From: Phycisphaerales bacterium
GTDB taxonomy: Bacteria > Planctomycetota > Phycisphaerae > Phycisphaerales > UBA1924
Length of the DNA stretch: 8,172 bases
Direction: 5' to 3'
NCBI GenBank assembly: GCA_029260415.1
Contig: JAJDDH010000207.1
Span: 1-8,172 of the forward strand
The translations under genes were made by a program, and so were the position numbers. Position 1 is the stretch's first letter. Each line of letters starts with the position of its first letter. Shown piece by piece: positions 1 through 6,359 of the stretch. A model generated the notes under the pieces. The model ran no database searches, was not told where the DNA came from, and worked only from the letters and a program-made list of their open reading frames with translations.

Positions 1-2
1 GG

Positions 3-803
3 CGGGCGTTTGGAGCAACCGAGGTCAAGATCGCCCTGGCGGCGGTGTTTCTGGTGGGGGCGGTGTCGATCGCCGCGTACCGGCTGGTCGGGAACAAGCG
101 ACCGGCGCAGGAGTCGGGTCGCGAGGCCGTGGTCGGCATGGCGGTCAACGACGAGGGCGAGGCCCAGAGCACCAACTACTCGAAGGTTCGCTCGGCGGGC
201 GACGTCGGCACGGTGATGGCCGGCTTCGAGGGCAACGTGTCGCGAATGGGGCGGGCGATCCAGCTCGACGGCGCGGGGGCGGACCGGGTCGCGTCGGCGG
301 CGCGGGACGCGATCGAGCCCATGCTGCTGGGCGATCACGACGCGTTTGTCGCGAGCGTGCAGCGTCTGGGCGGGACGATTGATCCCGACGAGCGGTCGCG
401 TCTGTTCGATCAGCTCTCGGCGTGGATGAAAATGGGCGAGCCCGACCTAGACCGGATCACGGTCCGCCCGTTTGAGGGCATGGGCGGCGGTGGCGGCGAG
501 GCGCAGCCCCGGCGCGTGTCGCGCGAGTCCGAAGTCGACGGGGGCGGGGACGAGGGACCGGGTGTCGCGCAGCGGACGATGGCGATGCGGGCCGCGGGGA
601 ACTACCCGGACGCGGACCCGAAGAGCGCGGAGGGCCCCACGCCGATCGAGGTGCGTGTGCCTGTGCGCCCCAAGGCGGGTCCCAACAAGGGGGGCGAGGT
701 GACGGTGGGCGTGGTGCTGGTGTGGAACGAGCAGGCGGGGGCGTGGCAGCCCGGGATGTACTCGATGACGACGATGAGCGTGGTCGACGGGGAGGGCCCG
801 TGA
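3..803 (+). CDS. Unrecognised membrane-anchored protein, 5' partial (possibly pseudopilin-like)
   Basis: The frame is open from the first bases of the window, so the start lies to the left; 266 residues are visible. An in-frame GTG at 45 could be called as a start, but it falls inside the hydrophobic segment, so it is probably internal. Visible residues 9-29 form one transmembrane helix preceded by an acidic residue and a lysine, and the rest should lie outside the cytoplasm. After it come a polar, partly helical region (to about 155), a glycine/acidic low-complexity linker (about 160-190) and a C-terminal part rich in alternating hydrophobic residues (about 214-260), probably beta strands ending in an aromatic-rich turn. 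No catalytic motif is seen and I do not recognise the family. The helix is preceded by Arg-Ala-Phe with Glu four residues after the Phe, the spacing of F+1 and E+5 in prepilins. This and the overlap with the next gene suggest a role beside the pilin-like protein; that is inference. Confidence 0.8.
   Translation, partial: RAFGATEVKIALAAVFLVGAVSIAAYRLVGNKRPAQESGREAVVGMAVNDEGEAQSTNYSKVRSAGDVGTVMAGFEGNVSRMGRAIQLDGAGADRVASAARDAIEPMLLGDHDAFVASVQRLGGTIDPDERSRLFDQLSAWMKMGEPDLDRITVRPFEGMGGGGGEAQPRRVSRESEVDGGGDEGPGVAQRTMAMRAAGNYPDADPKSAEGPTPIEVRVPVRPKAGPNKGGEVTVGVVLVWNEQAGAWQPGMYSMTTMSVVDGEGP
789..796 (+). promoter_or_regulatory. Shine-Dalgarno sequence for the pilin-like gene
   Basis: The purine run GGGGAGGG lies six bases before the ATG at 803, within the last codons of the preceding gene. 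It is a strong anti-SD match at normal spacing. It fixes the ATG at 803 as the start and fits translational coupling across the one-base stop/start overlap. Confidence 0.65.
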
Positions 804-1609
804 TGCGACGCGTGCTGCACAGGGGGTTCTCGTTGATCGAGCTGATGGTGGTGATCGGGATCATCGCGTTGATTCTGGCGATAACGCTGCCGGCGCTGGG
901 CGGGGCGCGGTCGAGCGCAAAGCAGACACTGGCTCTGGCCAACGTGCGTTCGACACAGCAGCTCTTCGAGCGGTATTCGTCGGACAACGGGCGGTACCCG
1001 TTCCGGGCGGCGGGCGACCAGCCTGCGGGGCTCGAGGAACCGGTCGAGCCCAACGCGCTGACGTTCTCGTGGTACCCGGAGGGTGTGCTGCTGGCGACGA
1101 CCAACCATTTCGATCTGGCGAATCTCTGGCCGGCGATCGTGGCGGACCTGGACGAGTGGCCGGGCATCGCGGAGACGTGGGTCAGCCCGGGGCGGGCGTT
1201 CGAGCTGCCCGAGCTGGACGACGTGATGAACGGGTTTGAGATCGAGCCGGGCGAGATGTTCTCGATCGTGTACAGCAACTCGTTCGTGGCGCGCCCGACG
1301 CTGTGGATGGAGGACCGGGGCGAGACGGTGGACCGGATCGCGGAGCTGCGCCCGACGCGGGCGAGCGAGGTGCGGGCGCCCGCGGGCAAGGTGATGCTCT
1401 GGGACCGGCACCTGGCGTACCTGAGCAAGGAGCCCGAGCGCGTCGGTGAGCACTATCGCGAGAAGACGCCGATGGCGTTCGCGGACGGGCACGGCTCGCT
1501 CGAGGACCCGAGCGAGGCGAGCGATGGGGTTGCGAACCCGCTCAACGGGGGCGACGACACCACGCTGCACAACACCAGCCAGGGCGTGTACGGGATCGAC
1601 TACGACTGA
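803..1609 (+). CDS. Type IV pilin-like protein with prepilin leader and DGH motif
   Basis: A 268-residue protein with a class III prepilin signal: a short basic leader ending in Gly8, then Phe9 (+1), SLIEL with Glu13 (+5), and a hydrophobic helix to about residue 31. A PilD-type peptidase would be expected to cut after Gly8 and methylate Phe9. The body resembles the large planctomycete group of prepilin-type proteins with a C-terminal H-X9-DG motif: residues 225-230 read AFADGH, preceded by His217, and the C-terminus ends in a GV-GxDY-like tail. Here the His-to-DG gap is 10 residues rather than 9. Its ATG shares one base with the upstream stop and has a strong SD, so that start is preferred to an in-frame GTG at 722 that lies inside the upstream gene. 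Such proteins are presumed to be pseudopilins or surface-exposed fibre proteins; the actual role is unknown. The 3' end overlaps convergent recQ by 10 bp. Confidence 0.88.
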   Translation: MRRVLHRGFSLIELMVVIGIIALILAITLPALGGARSSAKQTLALANVRSTQQLFERYSSDNGRYPFRAAGDQPAGLEEPVEPNALTFSWYPEGVLLATTNHFDLANLWPAIVADLDEWPGIAETWVSPGRAFELPELDDVMNGFEIEPGEMFSIVYSNSFVARPTLWMEDRGETVDRIAELRPTRASEVRAPAGKVMLWDRHLAYLSKEPERVGEHYREKTPMAFADGHGSLEDPSEASDGVANPLNGGDDTTLHNTSQGVYGIDYD

Positions 1610-3492
1610 GCGGCGATGGCGCTGGCGATCTCGCTGAGGAACGCGTCGCCGAAGTCGTCGAGCTTCTTGCGACCGACGCCGTGGACGGAGAGCATCTCGT
1701 TGTGCGACTCGGGCTTGAGGCGGGCCATGTCGCGGAGGGTGTTGTCGCTGAAGACGACGTAGGGGGGGACGCCGCGCTGCTGGGCGATGCCGCGGCGCAG
1801 GGTGCGGAGGCGTTCGAAGAGGTCGCGGTCCACGCCTTCCCAGGAGGCGGTGTCGCGTTTGGAGGTCTTGGGGGCGATGGCGGGCTGGATGAGGCGGACG
1901 GGGCGGGCGCCCTCGAGGAACTCGCGCGAGGCCTCGGTCAGGTGGATGACGGGCCGGTCGCCCTGAGCGCGGGCCAGGGCGCCCTGGTCGATGAGCTGGT
2001 TGACGAAGGCGTCGATGGTGTCGCGGGGCAGGTCGGCCAGCAGGGCGTAGGTGCTCAGGCTGTCGTGCCCGTAGTCGAGGATGCGCTGGGTCTTGGCGCC
2101 GGCGAGGACCTCGACGAGGTGCTTGGCGCCAAACCGCCCCCCGCCCGCGGCGTGGTTCTCGAATCGGGCGACGCAGGAGATGATCTTTTTCGCTGTGGTC
2201 TCGGCGTCGTCGGCTTCTTTGAGCTCGCGGAGGCAGACGTCGCAGGCGCCGCAGCCTTCTGAACCTTCGGGCGGGACGTAGGTCTGCCCGAAGTGTTCGG
2301 AGAGGGCCTTGTGTCGGCAGTCCCCCCCCACCGCGATGCGGCGCATCTGGTTGAGCAGGTCGAGCTGGGCGTTGACAAAGTCCGGGTCGGGGGCGCCGTA
2401 GTCGCTGGGCATCTCGATGAGGCGGCGCCAGCGGGCGATGTCCGCGGCGGAGTGGAGCAGGACGCACTCGCCGGGGAGGCCGTCGCGTCCGGCGCGTCCG
2501 GTCTCCTGCTGGAAGGCCTCGACGGAGCGGGGCAGGCAGGCGTGGATGACGCAGCGGACGTTGGAGCGGTCGATGCCCATGCCGAAGGCGACGGTGGCGC
2601 AGACGACGTTGACGCGTTCGGTGGTGAAGTCGCGTTCGACCTTGGAGCGTTTCTTGGGGGCGAGGCCCGCGTGGTAGGCCCGCGCCTCGATGCCGCGTTT
2701 GGTCAGGCCCTCGGCGAGCTTCTCGGTGTCCTTGCGCGAGAGGCAGTAGACGATGACGCCCTCCTCGCCCTCGCCCATGCCCGAGCCTCGGTGGCGGGCA
2801 GCGATCTCCATCACCTGGTCCTCGAGATTGGCGCGGGGCAGGACGCGGTAGGTGAGGTTGGGGCGGTCGAACTTGCCCACGAGGACATCTGGCTCGCGCA
2901 GGGCGAGCTGGTTGATGATGTCCTCGCGGACGCGCGGGGTGGCGGTCGCGGTGAGGGCCTGGAGCGTGACATCTGGCAGGCGCTCGCGGATGCTCGCGAG
3001 CTGGCGGTACTCGGGCCTGAAGTCGTGACCCCAGGCGCTGATGCAGTGGGCCTCGTCGATGGCGACGCAGGCAACGCCCGCGCGCTCGGCCATCGCGAGC
3101 AGGCCCGGGTTCATCAGGCGCTCGGGCGCGACGAAGAGGAGCTTGAGCTCGCCTGATTCGAAGGCGGACTCGATGGGGCGGAGTTCGGAGCTGTCGAGCC
3201 CGGAGTGGAGCGCCGCGGCGGGGACGCCGTTGGCGGTGAGCGAGGCGACCTGGTCGTTCATCAGCGAGATCAGCGGGCTGACGACGAGGGTGGGCTTGCC
3301 CGTGAGCAGGGGCGGGAGCTGGTAGCAGAGGCTTTTGCCCCCGCCCGTGGGGAGGACGACGAGCGAGTCCGTCCCATCGAGCGCGGCGCGGATGGCGGGT
3401 TCCTGGAGGTCGCGGAGCTGGTCGTGCCCCCAGACCTCGCGCAGGACGGCGCGGATGGCGTCGGCGGACAGATCGGGCTGGGGGTCGGGCAT
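1600..3492 (-). CDS. recQ: ATP-dependent DNA helicase RecQ
   Basis: A full-length 630-residue superfamily 2 helicase that unwinds DNA 3' to 5' in recombination and fork repair. The motifs are in order: motif 0 around Gln30 (LRDLQEPAI instead of the common FRPGQ type), Walker A PTGGGKS at 48-54, DEAH box at 146-149, the RecQ aromatic-rich loop WGHDFRPEY at 154-162, motif III TATAT at 181-185, and motif VI QQETGRAGRDG at 328-338 with its arginines. The zinc site of the RQC region is complete: Cys392, Cys414, Cys417 and Cys420. A winged helix follows (about 430-525) and an HRDC domain closes the protein (about 555-625). The architecture and length match E. coli RecQ (about 610 residues). The ATG at 3492 comes 9 bases after the transporter stop on the same strand, so the two are probably co-transcribed. 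No clear SD precedes it. The 3' end overlaps the pilin-like gene. Confidence 0.97.
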   Translation of the reverse strand: MPDPQPDLSADAIRAVLREVWGHDQLRDLQEPAIRAALDGTDSLVVLPTGGGKSLCYQLPPLLTGKPTLVVSPLISLMNDQVASLTANGVPAAALHSGLDSSELRPIESAFESGELKLLFVAPERLMNPGLLAMAERAGVACVAIDEAHCISAWGHDFRPEYRQLASIRERLPDVTLQALTATATPRVREDIINQLALREPDVLVGKFDRPNLTYRVLPRANLEDQVMEIAARHRGSGMGEGEEGVIVYCLSRKDTEKLAEGLTKRGIEARAYHAGLAPKKRSKVERDFTTERVNVVCATVAFGMGIDRSNVRCVIHACLPRSVEAFQQETGRAGRDGLPGECVLLHSAADIARWRRLIEMPSDYGAPDPDFVNAQLDLLNQMRRIAVGGDCRHKALSEHFGQTYVPPEGSEGCGACDVCLRELKEADDAETTAKKIISCVARFENHAAGGGRFGAKHLVEVLAGAKTQRILDYGHDSLSTYALLADLPRDTIDAFVNQLIDQGALARAQGDRPVIHLTEASREFLEGARPVRLIQPAIAPKTSKRDTASWEGVDRDLFERLRTLRRGIAQQRGVPPYVVFSDNTLRDMARLKPESHNEMLSVHGVGRKKLDDFGDAFLSEIASAIAAQS

Positions 3493-3498
3493 CGGCGG

Positions 3499-3504
3499 AG
3501 CTTA
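3499..3504 (-). promoter_or_regulatory. Possible -10 box (TAAGCT) just upstream of recQ
   Basis: On the minus strand TAAGCT ends six bases before the recQ ATG and includes the TAA stop of the transporter gene. It fits a TANNNT pattern only, with no -35 identified, and recQ lacks a visible SD. A weak candidate for a recQ-specific leaderless transcript; it may be chance. Confidence 0.18.
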
Positions 3505-4896
3505 CGCGGAGGGGGCGGCGCCCTCAACGCTGTCGGTTCGGTCCTGTCGCGACATCTGGCGGTGCAGCGCGACGAAGCCGAGGGCGGCGAGGATCACGAG
3601 GAACGAGGCGACGGCGAAGACCCAGGGGCCTGAGCCCTTTGAGATTGACTCGAAGAGCTGGTAGAGGGTGACGCCCATGAAAGGGGCGATGAGGCCGCGG
3701 AGACCGGTGAGGGTGACGTGGGCGGCCATGTACTCCGAGGCGCGGTCCTCGGGGGCGAAGTCCAGGTGCCCGAGGTTCCAGGCGAGGGCGCCTCCCCCGA
3801 AGGCGAAGCCCTTGATGACGACGCCCGCGATGAGCAGGGGCATCGAGACGAGCATGCCCGCGCCGAAGACCAGGGCGGTCGAGACGACAAAGAACCAGGA
3901 GTGGATGGCGCGGAAGTAGACGACGTGGCGGTTGTCGAGCACGCGGGCCCAGATGGGGATGGACAGGGGCATGGCCAGCAGGGGGATCGAGTGGGTCAGG
4001 GCGACGGCGCGGTACTCGATCTCGAAGACGTCCTTGACCATGATGACCACGGGCGCCCAGGTCATCATGTTGCCCAGGCCCAGGAGCATCTGGGCGGTCA
4101 TGTACTTGTCGTAGCGTGGGTCTTCGCGCAGGACGCGGACGATGGCGGCGGGGTTGAAGCTGGGGCGCTGGCCGCGCTCGTGCGTGCGTTCGGCGCGGAG
4201 GAGTCGGCGGTGGCCGCGGACGCGGACGCGGCTCCAGGCGAGTACGCCGACCATGGCCGCGGCGCTGCCCAGGGGGAGCAGGAGGCGGTAGGCGTTGGAC
4301 CAGTGCTGCATCGCCTCGCCCAGGGCGTACCCGACGAGGGCGATGACGAGGACCTGAACGGTCGTGAGCTTGCCGGCGACGCGGGCGCGGGCGCCCTTGG
4401 GGTAGTTGACGCCCCAGATGGTCGAGCGGAGCGTGATGACGCCCGAGTAGCACACGCGCGTGCTGAGCACGAGCGCGAGGAACATGAGCAGGCCCAGGGG
4501 CGTGCGGGGGGCCAGGGCGAGCAGGGCGACGGAGGCGATCATGCCCACCTGGAGGGCGTTGATGAAGCGGACCTTGTCCACGCCGTGGGCCAGGCGGGCC
4601 CAGAGGAAGCTGACGACGTTGGCGAAGGCGGGCGCGGCGACGAGGCCCGCGACGACGTAGTTGAGGGTGGCGGCGTCGACGACACCGTCGTAGGCGTTCT
4701 TGACGATGACGCCCGAGACGCCCCCCTCGACGGCGGCGAGCACGAGCGGGAAGAAGAACGCGGCGGTCAGCTCCCGGCGGTAGTTCAAGCGGCTGAGCAG
4801 GGGCATGGAGCTGGGGAGGAAGGAGACGAAGACGTGCTTGCCCAGGGCGCCCGGCGTGCGGGATGGCGGGGTAGACTGGTCGGTTGCGCCGGGCAC
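3502..4896 (-). CDS. MFS-type transporter, substrate unknown
   Basis: A 464-residue integral membrane protein. Hydrophobic segments lie roughly at 44-66, 78-100, 112-130, 135-156, 175-197, 203-222, 265-288, 296-318, 330-352, 353-372, 395-415 and 423-443. This gives 12 helices in two halves joined by a basic cytoplasmic loop (223-262), the layout of the major facilitator superfamily. Arginine-rich turns occur after helix 4 (about 168-175) and between helices 8 and 9. A conserved-looking stretch around 375-412 (LDFAPEDR, then LTGLRG and APFMG) may be a subfamily signature. The substrate cannot be inferred. The GTG at 4896 is the furthest possible start, since an in-frame stop lies at 4903-4905; the first ATG is codon 31 (4806). 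Neither has an SD. The 30-residue extension is polar and Pro/Ser/Thr-rich, so 4806 remains possible. recQ follows 9 bases downstream; the gene to the right is divergent. Confidence 0.85.
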   Translation of the reverse strand: MPGATDQSTPPSRTPGALGKHVFVSFLPSSMPLLSRLNYRRELTAAFFFPLVLAAVEGGVSGVIVKNAYDGVVDAATLNYVVAGLVAAPAFANVVSFLWARLAHGVDKVRFINALQVGMIASVALLALAPRTPLGLLMFLALVLSTRVCYSGVITLRSTIWGVNYPKGARARVAGKLTTVQVLVIALVGYALGEAMQHWSNAYRLLLPLGSAAAMVGVLAWSRVRVRGHRRLLRAERTHERGQRPSFNPAAIVRVLREDPRYDKYMTAQMLLGLGNMMTWAPVVIMVKDVFEIEYRAVALTHSIPLLAMPLSIPIWARVLDNRHVVYFRAIHSWFFVVSTALVFGAGMLVSMPLLIAGVVIKGFAFGGGALAWNLGHLDFAPEDRASEYMAAHVTLTGLRGLIAPFMGVTLYQLFESISKGSGPWVFAVASFLVILAALGFVALHRQMSRQDRTDSVEGAAPSA

Positions 4897-4897
4897 G

Positions 4898-4919
4898 GGG
4901 CATCATTGGGCCGATGCCC
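4898..4919. repeat. Short inverted repeat in the divergent intergenic region
   Basis: GGGCATC (4898-4904) and GATGCCC (4913-4919) are perfect 7-bp arms around an 8-bp spacer. It lies just upstream of the transporter's GTG and about 45 bp upstream of the VOC gene. It could be a regulator-binding site for the divergent pair or an RNA hairpin. Seven-base palindromes are not rare in GC-rich DNA, so the role is unproven. Confidence 0.3.
4902..4907 (-). promoter_or_regulatory. Possible -10 box (AATGAT) for the MFS transporter
   Basis: On the minus strand AATGAT (four of six matches to TATAAT) ends five bases before the GTG at 4896. This is the spacing expected if transcription starts at or next to the start codon. 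No good -35 was found and no SD precedes the gene. It lies within the inverted repeat. Tentative, but it slightly favours 4896 over 4806 as the start. Confidence 0.22.
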
Positions 4920-4953
4920 GGGATTGGAAGCGGTCGCGGTCGAGAAGTTGATC

Positions 4954-4957
4954 GGAG
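4954..4957 (+). promoter_or_regulatory. Shine-Dalgarno sequence of the VOC gene
   Basis: GGAG lies six bases before the ATG at 4964. It is the only recognisable SD outside the pilin pair and supports this start, implying a transcript with a 5' leader from within the divergent region. Confidence 0.5.
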
Positions 4958-4963
4958 CGAGCA

Positions 4964-5464
4964 ATGAGCGCGATTCGAGGTGTGGCCGAGGTGGTCCTCA
5001 ACGTGCGGGACATGGACGCGATGGTTCGGTTCTACATCGAGGTCGTCGGCCTGGCCTCGCACAGCCGGTTCCCCTCCGAGAACCCGACGATCGTGTTCCT
5101 CGAGATCGCGCCGCTGGACACGGCGCTGGGGCGGGCGCACCCGCAGACGCTCGCGCTGATCGACCCGGCGCGGCACCGGTCCGCGGCGGGGAAGTTCGAC
5201 GCGATCGACCAGCGCCGCTCCGCCCTCAACCACCTGGCGTTCGAGATCGAGGAGGCGGATTACGAGTCCGAGATCACGCGGCTGGGGGGGCTCGGCCTGG
5301 CGCCGACGGTCGTGCGGTTCGAGCATGTGCGGGCCAGGGCGATCTTCTTCCGGGACCCGGAGGGGAATCGGCTGGAGCTGATCTGTCACGACGGTTGCGT
5401 TTCGGAGGAGGACGCCGCCCTCGCGGCCCGGCGGCTGGACCGGGAGCTCCGCCCGGGCGGGTGA
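4964..5464 (+). CDS. VOC (glyoxalase/bleomycin resistance/dioxygenase) fold protein
   Basis: A 166-residue protein with the two beta-alpha-beta-beta-beta modules of the vicinal oxygen chelate superfamily. Module one opens at residues 7-30 (strand EVVLNV, then a helix with RFYIEVVGL), and module two at about 86-110 (strand ALNHLAFEI, then a helix). The end has the typical FFRDPEGNRLELI pattern at 128-140. Likely metal-site residues are Glu9 (where many members have His), His90 and Glu138, with His60 another candidate. The superfamily includes glyoxalase I, extradiol dioxygenases, epimerases and antibiotic-binding proteins, and the sequence does not say which applies. A charged C-terminal tail (about 146-166) follows the fold and is probably helical. 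The gene is divergent from the transporter and sits 44 bases before the methyltransferase on the same strand; a shared function is possible but not shown. Confidence 0.88.
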   Translation: MSAIRGVAEVVLNVRDMDAMVRFYIEVVGLASHSRFPSENPTIVFLEIAPLDTALGRAHPQTLALIDPARHRSAAGKFDAIDQRRSALNHLAFEIEEADYESEITRLGGLGLAPTVVRFEHVRARAIFFRDPEGNRLELICHDGCVSEEDAALAARRLDRELRPGG

Positions 5465-5497
5465 ACCCACGGGACGAACGCGCGAGCGCCGCGGGCG

Positions 5498-5503
5498 TAC
5501 GAT
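5498..5503 (+). promoter_or_regulatory. Possible -10 box (TACGAT), leaderless start for the methyltransferase
   Basis: TACGAT (four of six matches to TATAAT) ends five bases before the ATG at 5509, placing the expected transcription start at the start codon itself. No strong SD is present and no good -35 was found. The same hexamer occurs before lepA in a similar position, which is the main reason to take it seriously. Confidence 0.4.
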
Positions 5504-5508
5504 GGGGC

Positions 5509-6333
5509 ATGCCGACGACTGAGGACTATCTGCTCGGGACCGACAACGTGGAATCCGTTCGCCTGGGGGTGCAGCACCGCCTGTGGGCGAATCAGGCCGC
5601 GGCGATCTGGGAGCGGGCGAGGATCGTCCCCGGGTCGCGCGTGCTGGACGTGGGGTGCGGCCCGGGCTTTGCCAGCGCCGATCTCGCGCAGCTCGTCGGG
5701 CCGGGGGGGCGGGTGCTGGGGGTCGAGGGCTCACCGGCGTACTGCGAGCAGTTCCGCGAGCGCATGAGCGCCAGCAACAATGCGCACGCCAGCGTCATCA
5801 AGGGCGATATCCACGAGCTGAGCACGCTCGTCGCGGGCGACCGGGGCACGTTTGACGTCGCCTACGCCCGCTGGGTGCTGTGCTTCACGAAGGACTCGGC
5901 GAGCGTCGTCCGCGGCATGGGCGAGGCCCTGGCGCCGGGCGGACGCATCGCGATCCAGGACTACTTCGGGTACGAGGGCATGCGCCTGGCGCCCGCGAGC
6001 GACGCGTTCCAGCGCGGGATCGCGGCGGTCGCGACCTACTGGAAGGACAGCGGCGACCTGGACGTCATGGGCGAGATGCCCCGCCACCTGCGCGAGGCGG
6101 GGTTCGAGCTCGAGCACTTCGACGTGGTCCAGCGGATCGCCAGGCCCAGCAACCAGATCTGGGCGTGGCCCACGATCTTCTGGCCCAGCTTCATCCCCCG
6201 GGTGGTCGAGAGCGGCCACCTGAGCGAGGACGAGGGCGAGGCGTTCTTCGCGGCGTGGGACGAGGCGGGGAAGAACCCGGACGCGTTCCTGCTGCTGCCC
6301 CCGGTGTTCGAGGCGGTGGCGGTGAAGCGGTAG
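5509..6333 (+). CDS. Class I SAM-dependent methyltransferase, substrate unknown
   Basis: A 274-residue Rossmann-fold methyltransferase of the UbiE/Methyltransf_11-like kind. Motif I, VLDVGCGPG, is at 45-53 and binds S-adenosylmethionine; the acidic residue ending strand 2 is Glu73 (VLGVEGS), and Asp100 in the KGDIHEL segment should lie near the adenine. Strand 4 is FDVAYARWVL at 115-124, and the post-motif LAPGGRIAIQD at 141-151 leads into strand 5. The C-terminal part (about 155-240) is rich in aromatic residues (Trp178, Trp218, Trp220, Trp225) and probably forms the acceptor pocket of a small-molecule enzyme. The start at 5509 is the ATG that gives a sensible N-terminus; the reading frame is open far upstream only because it runs antisense to other GC-rich genes. 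A different-frame ATG at 5502 gives no protein. It follows the VOC gene by 44 bases and precedes lepA by 26. Confidence 0.92.
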   Translation: MPTTEDYLLGTDNVESVRLGVQHRLWANQAAAIWERARIVPGSRVLDVGCGPGFASADLAQLVGPGGRVLGVEGSPAYCEQFRERMSASNNAHASVIKGDIHELSTLVAGDRGTFDVAYARWVLCFTKDSASVVRGMGEALAPGGRIAIQDYFGYEGMRLAPASDAFQRGIAAVATYWKDSGDLDVMGEMPRHLREAGFELEHFDVVQRIARPSNQIWAWPTIFWPSFIPRVVESGHLSEDEGEAFFAAWDEAGKNPDAFLLLPPVFEAVAVKR

Positions 6334-6345
6334 CGTCGGGCGAGC

Positions 6346-6351
6346 TACGAT
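6346..6351 (+). promoter_or_regulatory. Possible -10 box (TACGAT) for lepA
   Basis: TACGAT ends eight bases before the lepA ATG, in the 26-base gap after the methyltransferase stop. GTGAAG at 6322-6327 could be a poor -35 (three of six matches to TTGACA) with an 18-bp spacer. A start site about seven bases downstream would yield a leaderless or nearly leaderless lepA mRNA, consistent with the lack of an SD. Confidence 0.4.
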
Positions 6352-6359
6352 TCGGGCCT

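Noticed and set aside
602..2467. 621-residue open frame on the minus strand, antisense to the pilin-like gene and offset from recQ
   Set aside because: Arg/Pro/His-rich low-complexity translation typical of a GC-rich shadow; it crosses two genes with clear protein families and shows no domain.
1681..3156. Plus-strand open frames opposite recQ (193 and 287 residues)
   Set aside because: Gly/Asp/Val-rich shadows of the recQ reading frame, with no SD or family signature.
5487..5497. GC-only potential hairpin between the VOC gene and the methyltransferase as a terminator
   Set aside because: The arms are only four bases and no T-run follows; unconvincing in DNA of this composition.
3718..5508. 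Long plus-strand extension upstream of the methyltransferase, giving an apparent 871-residue protein
   Set aside because: The upstream part is antisense to the transporter and overlaps the VOC gene, and its translation is Gly/Asp/Glu/Ala-rich without domains. The real protein begins at 5509, where the methyltransferase fold starts.
3524..5734. 736-residue open frame on the minus strand
   Set aside because: Out of frame with the transporter and antisense to the VOC gene and methyltransferase. The composition is mostly Arg, Pro and Ala with no motif; stop codons are simply rare at this GC content.
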